From Betaproteobacteria bacterium (lineage in GTDB: Bacteria > Pseudomonadota > Gammaproteobacteria > Burkholderiales > SG8-39), in the NCBI GenBank assembly GCA_007280315.1, contig QYQC01000250.1:1-6948 (forward strand): a DNA stretch of 6,948 nucleotides. The letters are read 5' to 3'. The translations under genes and the position numbers were made by a program. The notes below the pieces were generated by a model, which saw nothing but the letters and a program-made list of their open reading frames with translations, did no database searches and was not told the DNA's origin. Of this stretch, positions 6,301 to 6,948 are shown piece after piece (within the stretch, counting starts at the first letter, position 1; each line of letters begins with the position of its first letter).

Positions 6301-6948
6301 CCTGCTTAATGTTGACATCACCCAGCCGGGTAGCGCCTACCCCGCCGTTGAAGGTCACCGCACCGCCGCTGCCTGCATTGACGGTCAGCTGCTCTGCGCT
6401 GTCCGACGTGCCGTCGAGCTTGCTGCTGAAGGTGATGTTGTTGCCTACCGCATTGCCGCTGGTGGTGTCTATCGTGAACACGCCCGTTCCGCCGGTCTTG
6501 TTCAGCGTCACGTTCGTCGCAAAGCTCACCGCATCGGCCGTGGTCGTGATCGTGCGATCGGTGTTGATCGTCACCACGCCCGCGCCGTTCTGCGTCACCG
6601 CCCCGTCAGATGCGATATCCGCATTCAACGTCAGCAAGCCCGCATTGCTGAAGGTGACGCTGCCGTTGCCCGTGGTGGTGATCCCCGCATTCACCGTCTG
6701 CGCATTGCCCGTCAGGTTCACCCCGGCGGCCGTATCGGTGTTCAGCGCGCCGTTGAACGTCGTCGTCCCCTGGCCCGCCGCCTGCGTCAGGTTCGCCGCC
6801 CTGATCCCGGCGGTCTCGGTGACGTTGTTCGCGTTCGTGATGTTGATCGCACCCAGTCGCGCTGCGCCGCCAACCGCGCCGGTGAACAGAATATTTCCGC
6901 CTGTCCCTGCGTTAAGCGTCAGCATCTCGGCGTTCGGCGCCGTCGTTA
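3344..6948 (-). CDS. Giant filamentous-haemagglutinin-like beta-strand-repeat exoprotein (partial, 5' end outside window)
   Basis: The minus-strand frame is open from the window edge to a TAG at 3346-3344, giving 1200 visible residues; the ATG at 6925 is internal to a repeat and is not the true start. Composition is Gly/Ala/Thr/Asn/Ser/Val-rich, with short alternating hydrophobic strands typical of secreted beta-helix proteins. In order: repeat modules with VNAGSGG-like and LTQ motifs (visible residues 1 to about 265); a filamentous-haemagglutinin-like region at about 330-490, with IALIADEMVLASAI, VTLKPN and LELSDSELNTI; further mixed strands; TGG strand repeats at about 912-1105; and a non-repetitive cap to 1200. 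Such proteins are usually surface adhesins or biofilm factors exported by two-partner secretion, or by a C-terminal barrel. No barrel is seen here, so two-partner secretion is the better guess, but the N-terminal TPS domain and any partner are outside the window. The only cysteine I see is the second-last residue (PSCN). Two Crp regulators follow in the same direction. Confidence 0.85.
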   Translation of the reverse strand, partial: TTAPNAEMLTLNAGTGGNILFTGAVGGAARLGAINITNANNVTETAGIRAANLTQAAGQGTTTFNGALNTDTAAGVNLTGNAQTVNAGITTTGNGSVTFSNAGLLTLNADIASDGAVTQNGAGVVTINTDRTITTTADAVSFATNVTLNKTGGTGVFTIDTTSGNAVGNNITFSSKLDGTSDSAEQLTVNAGSGGAVTFNGGVGATRLGDVNIKQAKDVTVQSGFNAKTLTQSQGATGAPSTTPSAGTTTINGAVDTTGNTSLATSGALNVTGAGSITVGAGSTVTLASGSDMTLSGSVTAPAGATLNVIGTDRLLTQNGGTLATNDSAIALIADEMVLASAIKSGSGAVTLKPNNTADAIQLGVAAASTNNSAAMLELSDSELNTIATTGGLTVGAGNNTGAITVAGALTPSTAQNGFTLLNNSGGIAINAPIAYAAGNGDLTLSANGDGAAAGAITTNGSALDVNGILAMNAATGVGTLASPVVLVHAAGTTLTVTNTTSGGVFERADVGNLNVSSINNSAAANGGINLNVGSDLNINGTVQNTQGAIQFVTGNDSAYTVAGGFGLSPASVATGTLGGVNLKGQVIAGNGGGISIFSTGGVRQSGSVAAGLQSLPVKGAVEQGALRVRTFNSGTQVGVIELVNKLAASGNSMGPITLEARLAGSVNPPPYAESNIEYKSINGTNISGIGTAAEFSLVAPSQTIDLAPGASLAGANISLIATAGDVTLKSAITNAQVNGGQSGGSLNLYATGNIVLGNPGGSSAGVVIGRDLGTLDKLGDREFEKFDHTLTLVATGDIRVNGTVQVKGDLALRANAGAAEASGPGGAAGFGDGSGSVIIAGSAGNPVEVRAENIVVGVKDAKGNPMPVQSLIIDNSANAAGSGKFVDSTLHANKKLDIYLNGDQGGAGTSGSIVVTGGSAVATSAGVAGVATKSSALAVIRGEDITILGIKGGKQTTQKPETQTVNPDLPYTSNSSSIILTGGTATSNTAAGSGALAAADALILGTASKYIDIGGNIELTGGEANSKAGGQTSAAAKIDPVNLKINTGGYIKLVGGVGAGARAALVNSGDMEINIGGKFDYTYTDAGGTHTAKDVGLLLVGGIGSGIFDRKNQPITLYYDVSSQVLLLFPAINGGAGGGSYFLRTDVTKATGFVQSLSPRGFDDSLMAYIIFAANEETRTGRIRTGVSNADDANKPSCN
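3632..4213 (-). repeat. Short TGG-type strand repeats near the exoprotein C-terminus
   Basis: Five related decapeptides on the minus strand: GSIVVTGGSA (4213-4184), SSIILTGGTA (4018-3989), GNIELTGGEA (3901-3872), GYIKLVGGVG (3799-3770) and VGLLLVGGIG (3661-3632). Spacing shrinks from 65 to 39 to 34 residues, then is 46. The pattern, a hydrophobic strand followed by a Gly-Gly turn, suggests stacked beta-helix rungs closing the rod before the cap. Confidence 0.6.
6160..6946 (-). repeat. Two copies of a ~80-residue module inside the exoprotein, 178 residues apart
   Basis: Copy A begins near 6934 (NAEMLTLNAGTGG, then RLGAINI, then LTQAAGQGTTTFNGAL). Copy B begins near 6397 (SAEQLTVNAGSGG, then RLGDVNI, then LTQSQG, then GTTTINGAV). 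The matching Met and Gln codons are 534 nt apart. Copy B carries a roughly 10-residue insert (near GAPSTTPSAG) before the GTTT motif. The copies are clearly diverged at DNA level, so this is an old array and not a fresh slippage product. Copy A touches the window edge, so more copies probably lie upstream. Confidence 0.75.

Noticed and set aside
1..6948. CRISPR arrays, tRNA or rRNA genes, insertion sequences, attachment sites
   Set aside because: I saw no regularly spaced identical repeats, no tRNA-like or rRNA-like stretches, and no transposase frames or terminal inverted repeats.

Overview
This window reads as ordinary chromosomal DNA of a GC-rich Gram-negative bacterium, most likely a betaproteobacterium. 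That placement is inferred from an FtsK-type N-terminal membrane domain, Crp/Fnr regulators, a periplasmic FecR-domain protein and a large filamentous-haemagglutinin-like exoprotein; I could not run a taxonomic search. All five genes I accept lie on the minus strand. In transcription order they are: the 3' part of a giant repetitive exoprotein gene (6948 to 3344, start outside the window), two tandem Crp/Fnr-family regulators (3327 to 2653 and 2509 to 1835), a secreted FecR-domain protein (1677 to 949), an intrinsic terminator (884 to 862), and the 5' part of ftsK (781 to 1, end outside the window).

The exoprotein (1200 residues visible) is a low-complexity beta-strand-repeat protein rich in Gly, Ala, Thr, Asn and Ser. 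Its visible N-terminal part holds two copies of a roughly 80-residue module spaced 178 residues apart. The middle resembles two-partner-secretion filamentous haemagglutinins. The C-terminal quarter carries short TGG-type strand repeats and a non-repetitive cap ending in Ser-Cys-Asn. No autotransporter barrel is visible.

The first Crp/Fnr gene starts 16 nt after the exoprotein stop codon, so the two are probably co-transcribed and may be translationally coupled. The second regulator gene follows after 143 nt and is about 67% identical to the first by hand count (150 of 224 positions, no gaps). Both keep a cyclic-nucleotide phosphate-binding cassette and nearly identical DNA-recognition helices. 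Both lack the Thr-Ser pair that contacts adenine in E. coli CRP and the cysteine set of FNR, so they probably sense something other than cAMP or oxygen by the classical routes.

The secreted FecR-domain gene has its own good ribosome binding site and ends at a strong terminator, which separates this surface/regulatory block from the housekeeping ftsK gene. The notable system is the exoprotein plus duplicated-regulator unit, perhaps with the FecR protein as an envelope partner. That functional link is inferred from adjacency only.
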